Below are positions 36,109 through 44,998 of a stretch of DNA of 64,000 nt, one piece after another. The notes under the pieces were generated by a model. It made no database searches. It was given only the letters and a program-made list of their open reading frames with translations, and had not been told where the DNA came from. Each line of letters begins with the position of its first letter. Position 1 is the stretch's first letter. Origin of the DNA: Sphingobacteriales bacterium (lineage in GTDB: Bacteria; Bacteroidota; Bacteroidia; Chitinophagales; UBA2359); NCBI GenBank assembly GCA_016700115.1, contig CP064999.1:2542001-2606000 (forward strand), written 5' to 3'. The position numbers were made by a program, and so were the translations under genes.

Positions 36109-36258
36109 CCTTATTACCTTAGTAAAATATATAACAAGTAAACTCACAAACCTTATTACTTTATAAAAATGAAAGCATAAAAAAGGGATGTATGCACTTC
36201 GGACAAGAAGGTAATAAGGTTTTTTTTGAGTGTGTAATTAGTTGGTTACTAAGGTAGT
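36101..36258. repeat. Fold-back repeat R2, copy 2
   Basis: Near-identical to 25767-25924. The outer arms are ACCTTAGTAA (36116-36125) and TTACTAAGGT (36246-36255). The inner arms are AAACCTTATTAC (36148-36159) and GTAATAAGGTTT (36211-36222), followed by T6. Both arm pairs are perfect in this copy. As in copy 1, it begins inside the right end of an R1 element. Confidence 0.78.
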
Positions 36259-36365
36259 TAGGTGGTGGTGAAAACAAACTACTCGGTTTGTCACCTAAAG
36301 GAGGGCAGACTTTTTCAATTATTCTTAACAGCCAAAGTCAACTCTTTAAGTCATCCACAGACATT

Positions 36366-36455
36366 TAATACCAACTATGATTTAATTTTACACTACGCTT
36401 GATTGGTTAAAGTCTTTAAATTGGGTGGGTTATTTTTGACTACGTAATGGTATTA
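36366..36455. repeat. MITE-like element R1, copy 3, overlapping a stop codon
   Basis: A 90-bp copy with ends TAATACCA (36366-36373) and TGGTATTA (36448-36455). The third base from the outside differs from copy 1 on both ends in a complementary way. Its last three bases are the stop codon of the DUF4159 gene on the minus strand. Confidence 0.72.
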
Positions 36456-37127
36456 TTGGGTAAATACAAACTGTACTAAATTTGCACCCATTTTTAAGGC
36501 TTTATCTCTGGCTTCCGGTGGGTCGTTGTGAACATCGGGATCTTCCCAACCATCTCCCAGGTCTGTTTCAAAACTGTAATAGACCACCAACCTGCCCTGG
36601 TAAATTAACCCAAACCCTTGAGAAGGTTTACCATCATGCTCATGAATTTTTGGCAACCCGTTTGGCATCTGGTATCGTTGGCTGTAAACAGGATGTGAAA
36701 ATGGCAGTTCCACCAAATCCAGTTCAGGAAAGACCAGCTTCAATGCCGGCCGGATATAGGGGTCCATTCCATAGTTGTCGTCAACATGTAAAAACCCACC
36801 GGATTCGAGATATTGACGAAGATTTTTAGCGTCATCATTGGAAAAAGCCACATTTCCGTGACCGGTCATGTGTATAAAAGGCAGGTTAAAAATTTCAGGG
36901 CTTCCCACTTCAACAGTTTCGGGTTCAGGATCAATATTTGTTCCTAACTCCTTATTGCAATATTTTATCAGGTTGGGCAAAGAGGTTGGGTTGGCATACC
37001 AATCGCCCCCACCGCTATATTTAAGCAATCCTATTTTAACATTGCTATTTTGCGCATTAACCAATGAAGGGTTGATAAGGCAGAAAACAGCAGAAAAAAT
37101 GAACCAAATAATCGAATTGTTCCGCAT
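36453..37127 (-). CDS. DUF4159 domain-containing periplasmic protein
   Basis: A 224-residue protein with a signal peptide ending about LVNAQ. I chose the ATG at 37127 because it starts that signal peptide; the frame is open 22 codons further upstream without meaning. The body matches DUF4159: VKIGLLKYSGGGDWYANPTS, LPFIHMTGHGNVAFS, GGFLHVDDNYGMDPYIRPAL and FSHPVYSQRYQMPNGLPKIHEHD. DUF4159 has a glutamine amidotransferase-like fold and unknown function. It probably follows rsmE on one transcript (91-base gap). Its stop codon lies inside the end of a repeat element. Confidence 0.85.
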   Translation of the reverse strand: MRNNSIIWFIFSAVFCLINPSLVNAQNSNVKIGLLKYSGGGDWYANPTSLPNLIKYCNKELGTNIDPEPETVEVGSPEIFNLPFIHMTGHGNVAFSNDDAKNLRQYLESGGFLHVDDNYGMDPYIRPALKLVFPELDLVELPFSHPVYSQRYQMPNGLPKIHEHDGKPSQGFGLIYQGRLVVYYSFETDLGDGWEDPDVHNDPPEARDKALKMGANLVQFVFTQ

Positions 37128-37218
37128 ATAATTACTTGTCAGGTGATTAAAAGGAGTAAAAATTTTATTCCGTTCCAACTTAAGCATGGTCATGCTTTGA
37201 TTTGGGGGGTCAAATTAT

Positions 37219-37926
37219 TTATTCGTTTAGCATATTCAAAGTATGGCAGGCGGCAATAGCAGCCGTTTCCGTTCTAAGCCGGCTTCTTCCCAAAGATACA
37301 GGACTAAACCCGTTTTGGTATGCCAGTTCTATTTCTTCAGGTGTAAAATCGCCTTCCGGTCCAATCAGAATCAACGCATCGTTGCTTTTGGTATAAACCC
37401 GCCAAAGGTGAAGATTGTTGTCATCAATAACAGCAATTAACTTTTGTATTCCGGTTGTTTGAAGCTGATTTGAGAGGAGTTGAGTAAATCCTGTCGGAGG
37501 ATGCAGAACAGGCACAATTGCTTTTAAAGACTGTTTTGTGGCAGAAAGTATAATCTTTTGTAGTCGTTCTATTCTTAGATTTGCTCTTTCCGTGCGTTTT
37601 GTCATCAACGGGGTAATTTGAGATACACCCAATTCTGTGGCTTTTTCCAACATCCACTCCCACCGTTCAATATTTTTAGTCGGAGCAACGGCAAGATGTA
37701 TATTAACAGGAGGTTCTTGCTCACTCTGAACAATTTCTAAAATTTCATATTCACAGGCCTTTAAACTTGCTTTAGTGATTAGCACTTTGTAAAACTTGCC
37801 AACACCGTCAATGAGGTGGATCGTATCGCCAACTTTATGTCGTAATACATGGATACAATGATGCGACTCCTCCGGTGATAAAACATTGATATCCCGAGCG
37901 ATTTCGGGAGCATAAAAGAGTTGCAT
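37219..37926 (-). CDS. rsmE: 16S rRNA (uracil-1498-N3)-methyltransferase RsmE
   Basis: A 235-residue SPOUT methyltransferase that modifies U1498 of 16S rRNA using SAM. The N-terminal PUA-like domain shows ESHHCIHVLRHKVGDTIHLIDG. The C-terminal knot is marked by LAVAPTKNIERWEWMLEKATELG, LIGPEGDFTPEEI and SLGRSRLRTETAAIAA. It follows the porP/sprF gene by 21 bases and is probably co-transcribed with it. Confidence 0.94.
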   Translation of the reverse strand: MQLFYAPEIARDINVLSPEESHHCIHVLRHKVGDTIHLIDGVGKFYKVLITKASLKACEYEILEIVQSEQEPPVNIHLAVAPTKNIERWEWMLEKATELGVSQITPLMTKRTERANLRIERLQKIILSATKQSLKAIVPVLHPPTGFTQLLSNQLQTTGIQKLIAVIDDNNLHLWRVYTKSNDALILIGPEGDFTPEEIELAYQNGFSPVSLGRSRLRTETAAIAACHTLNMLNE

Positions 37927-37947
37927 GAGTGGTTTGCGTTGTTGTGG

Positions 37948-38868
37948 TCAGAAGAAGCGGGGGCTTAAAACTTTTTCGGGTTTAGACCGCACGACATCCC
38001 AGCCAATCATTACTTCATGACTGCCGCTGTTATAGGGATTGAGTTTTGATACACTGAAATCATAAGCATATCCAAAGCGTAAACCATTTTGCAAATGGTA
38101 TTCGGCAGTAAATAACAAAGCATCTCCTGTCCGGTAGCCCATTCCTACCCAAACCATGTCTTTGATTAAAAGGTTTAAATTCAAATCTGCCTGAAAAGGC
38201 GAATCTGAAGGAACGGATTTAATAAGAAAAGAAGGTTTAAGTCTGAGTGCAGGGCTTAAATCGAATACATAGCCGCCGGTCAGGAAATAATGACGTTTAT
38301 ATTTGGAGAGTTGACTCAGGTCGTCCAGTTCGCTGCTCAGCAAATGTGGAACAGAAAGCCCGATAAAATAACGCTCACTATGAAAATATACTCCTAAACC
38401 GAAATTCGGCAAGATTTTGTTTTCGGCAACAGAACTGAAATTTGGATCTGTCGGGTCCTGAATGGCTTCTAATTTTGTCCAGTCTGATCGGTAGCTGAGT
38501 ATTCCGGCACTTAAACCCAGAGCAAGTTGCGCGGTGTTTGAAATTTGTAAACGATAGGCATAGCTGGCATAAGCACTAAACCTGTTATGCACGCCAATCA
38601 TGTCGTTTTCTATTGACAGCCCTAAAGAATTATTGCTTTCATTGATCGGGCTATGCAAACTTGCCCCCAAAGTTCGGGGAGCACCTTCAATTTTAACCCA
38701 CTGATAGCGGTAAATAGCCAGCGCACTGAAAGCAGAACGGCTACCTGCATAAGCAGGATTTATAACTAAGCCGTTAAACAGGTATTGAGTATATTGGGCA
38801 TCTTGTTGTGCAAAAGCACTAAGTCCGGTAAATACAAACAAGACTATAGTCAGTATAAGTTTTTTCAT
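37948..38868 (-). CDS. Type IX secretion system membrane protein, PorP/SprF family
   Basis: A 306-residue outer-membrane beta-barrel with signal peptide (MKKLILTIVLFVFTGLSAFAQ) followed by the family signature DAQYTQYLFNGLVINPAYAGSR. I chose ATG 38868 over the one six codons upstream because it begins the signal peptide. PorP/SprF proteins assist attachment or export of T9SS substrates, and paralogues usually sit beside large proteins with type B C-terminal domains. Here the adhesin at 13.1-25.6 kb is such a substrate but is not adjacent, so the pairing is unproven. Confidence 0.92.
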   Translation of the reverse strand: MKKLILTIVLFVFTGLSAFAQQDAQYTQYLFNGLVINPAYAGSRSAFSALAIYRYQWVKIEGAPRTLGASLHSPINESNNSLGLSIENDMIGVHNRFSAYASYAYRLQISNTAQLALGLSAGILSYRSDWTKLEAIQDPTDPNFSSVAENKILPNFGLGVYFHSERYFIGLSVPHLLSSELDDLSQLSKYKRHYFLTGGYVFDLSPALRLKPSFLIKSVPSDSPFQADLNLNLLIKDMVWVGMGYRTGDALLFTAEYHLQNGLRFGYAYDFSVSKLNPYNSGSHEVMIGWDVVRSKPEKVLSPRFF

Positions 38869-39161
38869 GGGAAGCAAACTTTTCAATTTCAGGTTGTTTG
38901 AAATCAGGGTGTAAATATACAGAATAAAATAACCTTTTTATCAGCATTTCATAAATACTGAACTTTGCCTGAAGCCAGATTAAAAAAAGAGGATAGAAAC
39001 ATTTTTATTTAAACAATTTAAGTTTCTTGTAAATGGATAAGTCTATTTTAATCAAGCATCTTTAGTGGTTTGGGATTTAAAAAAAGACGAGGGATAAAAA
39101 AGGTTTAAATAATTGCTTTAAAAAATGACAATTCGGGCTTAAAAAAAAGCAAAAGTTATAG

Positions 39162-39332
39162 CATCTTTGCAATCCCGCATCAAGGCGGGGATATAAAAAA
39201 GAATTGCCAATCAGTCTGGCATCGGAACAATCTGTTCCAAAAAACACACTACTAAATTAGTAGGGTATATTATTAAAAACATACACTGCATTTGCACGTC
39301 AGCAAACCATTGGAAGCCATCCAAACCGGTTT
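39162..39332 (+). promoter_or_regulatory. Promoter-like box and hairpin-rich leader upstream of dnaA
   Basis: A near-consensus -7 box CATCTTTG (39162-39169) starts a region with several inverted repeats in a row: CCCGC/GCGGG (about 39175-39190), TGCCA/TGGCA (about 39205-39221), GGAACA/TGTTCC (39224-39238), CTACTAA/TTAGTAG (39249-39263) and the palindrome AAACCGGTTT (39323-39332). It is about 340 bases from the box to the dnaA ATG. It could be a structured leader, a small RNA, or part of a replication origin. No canonical DnaA box (TTATCCACA) was seen. Confidence 0.45.
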
Positions 39333-39513
39333 GTAAAGGGCTTTTGTCGCTAAAATATTGAACTTAAACAACGCTATTCAATTCAAGCAAAACAATGAAC
39401 GGTTAAGAACGAACACAATTTGAGATGAAATTCAACGAGGGGAGTCGTACTATTAGAAATGATTAAAAAACAAAACAGCGCCAAAAACATTATTAATTTT
39501 TTACCATTTTGCC

Positions 39514-40926
39514 ATGAAAACATTACAAAATGTTTGGGATAATTGCTTATCATACCTTAAAGAAATAATAAACAATGAACAGAGCTTCTCAACATGGTTT
39601 TTACCAATAGTACCTGTAAAGCTGGAAAATAAAACCATCACGATTCAGGTGCCAAGCCAGTTTTTTTACGAATGGCTGGAAGAGCATTATGCCGATAAAA
39701 TCAATAAATCCATTAAGTCCGAATTAGGACCGGATGCCAAGTTTGAGTACATGATTATGGTGGATAAAGGCGGACAGAAGAATGGACAACCTTTGTTTAC
39801 TAATGCAACCGGAGGAAATAAGCATCTGGATGATGAAGAATTTAGAAACGGTTTTGAGGGAAATGCACTGGTAATTCCAGGAATTGTCAGTCAAATCAAA
39901 CTCGATTCTCAGTTAAATCCCGCCTATACTTTCAGAAATTTTATAGAAGGAGACTGCAATTTACTGGCACGTTCGGCAGGTTTTGCGATTGCCAAAAAAC
40001 CCGGTGCAGCCTATAACCCGATGGTAATTTATGGTGATTCGGGGTTAGGTAAAACTCACCTCGCTCATGCAATTGGCAATGAGCTCAAAATTCAACATCC
40101 CAACAAGAAAGTACTGTTTATCAATGCAGATGCTTACATCAGTCAGTTTATTGAAGCCTTGAAATCGGGGAAAGCCAATCAATACAGCAATATTTATTTA
40201 AACATAGATGTCCTGATTGTTGATGATATTCAGTTTTTTGCAAACAAAGAAAAAACACAGGAGCACTTTTTCCATACATTTAACAGTTTGCACCAAAGTG
40301 GTAAACAGTTGATTTTGACCTCAGATGTGCCGCCCCGCGATCTTCCTGGAATTAACGACCGTTTGTTATCGAGATTTAAATGGGGGTTAGCCGTCGAGCT
40401 TCAAATCCCTGATTTAGAAACAAGAATTGCAATTCTTGAGCGTAAGGCGCAAATGGAAGGCATCGAAATTCCAAGAGACGTATCTGCTTATGTTGCTCAT
40501 CATATCAACGACAGTATTAGAACCATGGAAGGGGTTTTGAATCATTTGCTGGCACAATCTTTACTGATGAACAGAGAAATTGATTTGAATATGGCCAAAG
40601 AAAGTGTCCGCAATGTCAGCAATCATGTTTCGTCCGAAATTACCTGTGAATTTATCACCAAAACCATATCTGAACATTACCGGATACCAATGGAAGGAAT
40701 AAAAGGTAATTCGAGAAAACGGGAATTGGTTATTCCGCGTCAAGTAGCAATGTATCTTTGCCGGACTTTTACAAACAAATCTTTGACGGAAATAGGTAAA
40801 TTCTTTAACCGAGATCATACAACTGTAATGCACGCCGTTAATACAGTCAATGATCAAAAGAGTATGAATTCATTATTTAAAGATGAAGTCGAAGAATTTA
40901 GCAAAAAAATAAAACTAAGCGAGTAA
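39514..40926 (+). CDS. dnaA: Chromosomal replication initiator protein DnaA
   Basis: A 470-residue DnaA. Domain I (residues 1-85) includes SFSTWFLPIVPVKLENKTI. The AAA+ domain carries Walker A GDSGLGKTH at residues 174-182, Walker B VLIVDDIQFF, and the sensor region LTSDVPPRDLPGINDRLLSRFKWG. Domain IV ends with the DNA-binding signature FFNRDHTTVMHAV. Length and domain order are normal. DnaA-ATP opens the origin and starts chromosome replication. The gene has a long hairpin-rich upstream region and is followed by its own terminator. Confidence 0.97.
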   Translation: MKTLQNVWDNCLSYLKEIINNEQSFSTWFLPIVPVKLENKTITIQVPSQFFYEWLEEHYADKINKSIKSELGPDAKFEYMIMVDKGGQKNGQPLFTNATGGNKHLDDEEFRNGFEGNALVIPGIVSQIKLDSQLNPAYTFRNFIEGDCNLLARSAGFAIAKKPGAAYNPMVIYGDSGLGKTHLAHAIGNELKIQHPNKKVLFINADAYISQFIEALKSGKANQYSNIYLNIDVLIVDDIQFFANKEKTQEHFFHTFNSLHQSGKQLILTSDVPPRDLPGINDRLLSRFKWGLAVELQIPDLETRIAILERKAQMEGIEIPRDVSAYVAHHINDSIRTMEGVLNHLLAQSLLMNREIDLNMAKESVRNVSNHVSSEITCEFITKTISEHYRIPMEGIKGNSRKRELVIPRQVAMYLCRTFTNKSLTEIGKFFNRDHTTVMHAVNTVNDQKSMNSLFKDEVEEFSKKIKLSE

Positions 40927-40964
40927 AACCTACCGGTCAACTTCTCATTTTGCCGGCAGGCTAC

Positions 40965-41020
40965 AACAAAACCCTCAGCATTACTTTTTCCAAAAAGTTG
41001 GCAGGGGGTTTTGTTGTTTA
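40965..41020 (+). terminator. Terminator of dnaA
   Basis: Stem AACAAAACCC (40965-40974) with GGGTTTTGTT (41006-41015), a long loop, then GTTTA. Confidence 0.7.
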
Positions 41021-41022
41021 AT

Positions 41023-41050
41023 TTGATTTTAGAGCTTATTCTTACCTTTG
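41023..41050 (+). promoter_or_regulatory. Promoter of the SNF2 helicase gene
   Basis: TTG at 41023-41025, a 17-base spacer, then TACCTTTG at 41043-41050. The leader to the ATG is about 50 bases. Confidence 0.75.
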
Positions 41051-41107
41051 TGGTTTGTTTTTTCGCAAACCAAGTTTTATTTTTAGAAAAGCCAATAGAA
41101 TCAAGCA

Positions 41108-44100
41108 ATGATGGAGCAAATCTTTCATAAAACAATTTTAGATTTTATCTCAAGTTTTGCCGATAAGAAAACCTTTGATAAAGGCAGACGTATTTATGAA
41201 TCCAATTCATTCACACTTAAAAAGTTTGATTCTACAAATTACACGGCAACCTATAGTGTTGAAAGCGATTCATTTTTCAATAAAAACTATAAGGTAGTCA
41301 TAAAGAATTTTTTGAATCCGGATGAGATAGAAGTGAATTGTAACTGTTTAGCCGCAGACACCCAACTTGTATGCAAACATGGGGTGGCTGCTTTAATGGA
41401 TTTGGGAGTTAGGCTTTTAACATTTAAATCCAATGTCGCTGAAAAGGCAGAAATATACAAAGAAGGCAATGTATTGTTAAATATGTCAGCGATTGATGAG
41501 AAGATTCTAAAGCGTTATATTTCAAAAGACGATTGGATCAAAGTACGTCAACTGGCTTACGGGTTGCGGGCAAAAATTGAAATGGAAATCAACCAAACTG
41601 TATCTGCTTCATTGAGTTACAAAAATGAATTGTTTAACATCACCATTCAAAAAATATCAGACCAACAATACGCAACTTCCTGCAACTGCATAGAATCCCA
41701 AAATACCCTTTGTCTGCATCGGGCGGTGGTGTTTATGCAACTTTATTATTCAAAAGGTCCGTATGCTTTTGAGCACATGAAAGATTGGACGGAGCGAAAA
41801 AACAAACTTTTGGCAGATTACGGATTTTCGCTCGAGGATGACCTGACAGGGAAGTTTAGTTTTTTCTTTGATAATGAAAATCTAAAGATGAAAGTCCTCG
41901 ACAAATCTTTGATTAAATTGAAAGAAATCCCTGTTTTAACTCAAAATAAAAACAATCTGTCGCCTCATTTAAAAAAAATTGAACTTCCGGTTAAGGCTGC
42001 CCTAAATCCACTAAACAAAGGCGAAAAAGATCTGCGTTTTCCCGAACCGGACAAATTTGGAATAGGGTATGTGTTTGATTTAAGAACGGCAAACATGAAA
42101 TATCCTTATTTTGGACTGACTCCAATAACCGGTAAAATCGGCCCGAATGGTGATAGATTAATATCCCATATCAGTTCTATGTACAATGTTTCCGGAAACC
42201 TGGAGTTAAGAAACATGCCTGTTTTGGATGAGAAAGACATTCGTCTCATTCAAATATGTCAGGAAATCAGTGCTGAAAGTATTTTGAATTTGGCAGCAAA
42301 AAAACTGAAGGTGAATACTTATACTTTTTGGGGCCAAAATTCAACCATGTTTTCAGAAAAAGGACTGACAAAAGAGCAACATGATTTCCTGCAAAACTAC
42401 GTAAAAAAAAATCTGGAAGAATTGTTTATGCTGATGCAGGGCAAACGGGCTTATCTCAATAACTCGGAATATGCCGGAATTGTAAAACATTTACTGGAAG
42501 AAATTACCCTAATGTCCGACAAGGCAGTGATGTCTTTTTTGGTCTGCGAAAACAACGATTTTATTGAGCTTCAAGCCCGGCTTCATGTTGGACATGAAAT
42601 AATTCCAATTAACGATGTAAAAACGGTAGCCAATTTTCTTTTGATTTCTCAACGCAAACTGATGATCATAGATGACCGGGATCAACCTGAAATTTTTAAA
42701 ACATTCATCAAGCAACCGTTGATAAAAGTTAAAAAAAGTGCTTACCCAAGTTTGTTTGCTAATGTAATTGCCCCACTTCAAAGCTATTTTGAGGTAGAAA
42801 ACAAATTGACTGAATTTGAACTGAAAGATAAAACTGCAACACCCCAGGCTCAACTTTATTTGAAAGAAAATGAAGATTATCTCATTTTACAACCAATTGT
42901 TGATTATGGAGACGTTCAGGTAGAATTGGATGACGAGACTGTTTTAGTCTATTCAACCGATATTGACACATTCAGGTTGCATAGAGACGGTGATTTTGAA
43001 CAACATTTGAAAGAGTTGATGTTGCATCTCCACCCCAATTTCATTGATCAGTATGCCGATACGAACGGCTTGTTTTTTTATCTCAGTTTTGAGGAAGTCA
43101 TGGTCAACGGATGGATTTTAAACGCAATCGAAACGTTGAAAAACAAAGGGGTTGAAATATTTGGTTTAAAATCGCTAACAAAATTTAAATACAACGTAAA
43201 CAAACCTACGCTATCGTTCAGCATCAGATCAGGGATTGATTGGTTTGATATTCATGCCGAAATACAATTTGGTGAATTGAGCGTATCGCTCAAAGAGGTT
43301 CAGAAATCCATTATCAGAAAAGAAAATTTTGTTAAACTGAGTGATGGAACCCTTGGCATTTTACCCGAAGAATGGATAAAAAGATATGCTGCCATTTTTA
43401 AAATGGGAGATGTAAAAGGTAAAAATGAAATTAAAATATCAAAACTTCACTTTTCAGTTATAGACGAACTTTACCAGGACATTGATCAGGAATCTGTGTT
43501 GGAAGAACTGCGGGAGAAAAAAGAAAAACTAAAAAATTTTAACCAAATTCAACAAATAACCATACCTGCCGAAGTCAGTGCCGAGCTTCGCCCTTATCAA
43601 AAGGCCGGCTTTAATTGGCTCAATTTTCTTCACGAATTTAGTTGGGGGGGGTGTTTGGCAGATGATATGGGTTTGGGTAAAACACTTCAGGTTCTGACTT
43701 TTTTGCAGCACTTGAAAAGCATTGGACAACATTCAACCAATCTGGTTGTGGTTCCAACTTCGCTCATTTTTAACTGGGAAGCAGAAGTAGAAAAGTTTTG
43801 CCCCGGATTGAAGGTTCTTCGCTATCATGGTACAGACAGATTTAAAATAGACCTTCCCGTTTTCGAAGGTTTCGATATTGTGTTGACTACTTACGGTACT
43901 TTGGCATCCGATATTGAAAAGTTTATGGATTTTACCTTTAACTATCTGATTTTGGACGAATCGCAGGCAATAAAAAACCCGGAAACCAAACGATACAAGT
44001 CGGCAATGCTTCTGAAAGCCCGAAACAGAATTGCCATGACAGGCACTCCGATTGAAAATAATACCTTTGACTTGTTTGCGCAACTCAATTTTTTGAACCC

Positions 44101-44977
44101 CGGAATGTTGGGCAGTATTGATTTTTTCAAGGAACAATATTCCAACCCCATTGACAAACAGAACGACGCAGATAGAATTGATGAATTGAAACGAATTGTC
44201 CATCCTTTCATATTGAGACGTACCAAAGAAGTGGTGGCGCAGGAACTTCCTGAAAAAACAGAAACCATTCTTTATTGTCAGATGGGCAGCAAGCAACGCA
44301 AAGTGTATGAAGCATTTAAAGACAGATATCGCGATAAAATTTTAGAGAAAATTGACAGTGACGGGATTTCGCGTGCAGGAATTTACATTTTGGAAGGTTT
44401 GATGAAACTGCGCCAAATCTGCGACTCTCCGGAACTGTTGAAAGATTCTGAAGATTATGGAGCCGAATCGGTAAAATTGACCGAATTGCTGGAACATATT
44501 TCAGAGCATACCGGCAAACACAAAATCCTCGTGTTTTCACAGTTTTTAGGCATGTTATCACTGATCAGAAACCAACTTCAAAAACGGCATATCGGCTTTA
44601 CGTATCTGACCGGCGCAACAACTCCTGCCGGACGGGAAGAAGCTGTTCGTCTGTTTCAGACTAACCCCGATTGCAGAGTGTTTTTAATCAGCCTTAAAGC
44701 AGGAGGTACCGGTCTTAACCTCACAGCAGCCGATTATGTGTTTCTTGTAGATCCATGGTGGAATCCGGCAGTTGAACAACAAGCCATTGACCGCACCCAC
44801 CGCATAGGTCAAACCAATCATGTGTTTGCCTATAAAATGATTTGTAAAGACACTGTGGAAGAGAAAATTCTGGCGCTTCAACTTAAAAAGAAGACACTTG
44901 CTGCCGACCTGATTGGCACTGATAAAGGGTTTATCAAAAGCCTTACCAAGTCAGATGTTTTATACCTGTTTAGCTAA
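41108..44977 (+). CDS. SWIM zinc-finger SNF2/Rad54-family helicase
   Basis: This 1289-residue protein carries an N-terminal SWIM zinc finger (CNCLAADTQLVCKHG, residues about 76-92) and a second CxC...CxH cluster near 195-205 (CNCIESQNTLCLH). A long middle region of unknown fold follows, then a complete SNF2 ATPase from about residue 815: Walker A ADDMGLGKT, DExx box LILDESQAIKNP, GTPIENN, and motifs V/VI ISLKAGGTGLNLTAADYV and QAIDRTHRIGQT. It should be a double-stranded DNA translocase that remodels protein-DNA complexes, possibly tied to transcription or repair. The exact role is unknown. It converges on the DUF4230 gene. Confidence 0.92.
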   Translation: MMEQIFHKTILDFISSFADKKTFDKGRRIYESNSFTLKKFDSTNYTATYSVESDSFFNKNYKVVIKNFLNPDEIEVNCNCLAADTQLVCKHGVAALMDLGVRLLTFKSNVAEKAEIYKEGNVLLNMSAIDEKILKRYISKDDWIKVRQLAYGLRAKIEMEINQTVSASLSYKNELFNITIQKISDQQYATSCNCIESQNTLCLHRAVVFMQLYYSKGPYAFEHMKDWTERKNKLLADYGFSLEDDLTGKFSFFFDNENLKMKVLDKSLIKLKEIPVLTQNKNNLSPHLKKIELPVKAALNPLNKGEKDLRFPEPDKFGIGYVFDLRTANMKYPYFGLTPITGKIGPNGDRLISHISSMYNVSGNLELRNMPVLDEKDIRLIQICQEISAESILNLAAKKLKVNTYTFWGQNSTMFSEKGLTKEQHDFLQNYVKKNLEELFMLMQGKRAYLNNSEYAGIVKHLLEEITLMSDKAVMSFLVCENNDFIELQARLHVGHEIIPINDVKTVANFLLISQRKLMIIDDRDQPEIFKTFIKQPLIKVKKSAYPSLFANVIAPLQSYFEVENKLTEFELKDKTATPQAQLYLKENEDYLILQPIVDYGDVQVELDDETVLVYSTDIDTFRLHRDGDFEQHLKELMLHLHPNFIDQYADTNGLFFYLSFEEVMVNGWILNAIETLKNKGVEIFGLKSLTKFKYNVNKPTLSFSIRSGIDWFDIHAEIQFGELSVSLKEVQKSIIRKENFVKLSDGTLGILPEEWIKRYAAIFKMGDVKGKNEIKISKLHFSVIDELYQDIDQESVLEELREKKEKLKNFNQIQQITIPAEVSAELRPYQKAGFNWLNFLHEFSWGGCLADDMGLGKTLQVLTFLQHLKSIGQHSTNLVVVPTSLIFNWEAEVEKFCPGLKVLRYHGTDRFKIDLPVFEGFDIVLTTYGTLASDIEKFMDFTFNYLILDESQAIKNPETKRYKSAMLLKARNRIAMTGTPIENNTFDLFAQLNFLNPGMLGSIDFFKEQYSNPIDKQNDADRIDELKRIVHPFILRRTKEVVAQELPEKTETILYCQMGSKQRKVYEAFKDRYRDKILEKIDSDGISRAGIYILEGLMKLRQICDSPELLKDSEDYGAESVKLTELLEHISEHTGKHKILVFSQFLGMLSLIRNQLQKRHIGFTYLTGATTPAGREEAVRLFQTNPDCRVFLISLKAGGTGLNLTAADYVFLVDPWWNPAVEQQAIDRTHRIGQTNHVFAYKMICKDTVEEKILALQLKKKTLAADLIGTDKGFIKSLTKSDVLYLFS

Positions 44978-44998
44978 CTATTCTTTGCCCTCTATAAA

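Noticed and set aside
38887..39513. oriC with DnaA boxes next to dnaA
   Set aside because: No TTATCCACA-type boxes could be found; only the hairpin cluster is supportable.
43733..44296. Minus-strand 187-codon frame inside the SNF2 gene
   Set aside because: It is antisense to the conserved helicase motifs and has no signal of its own.
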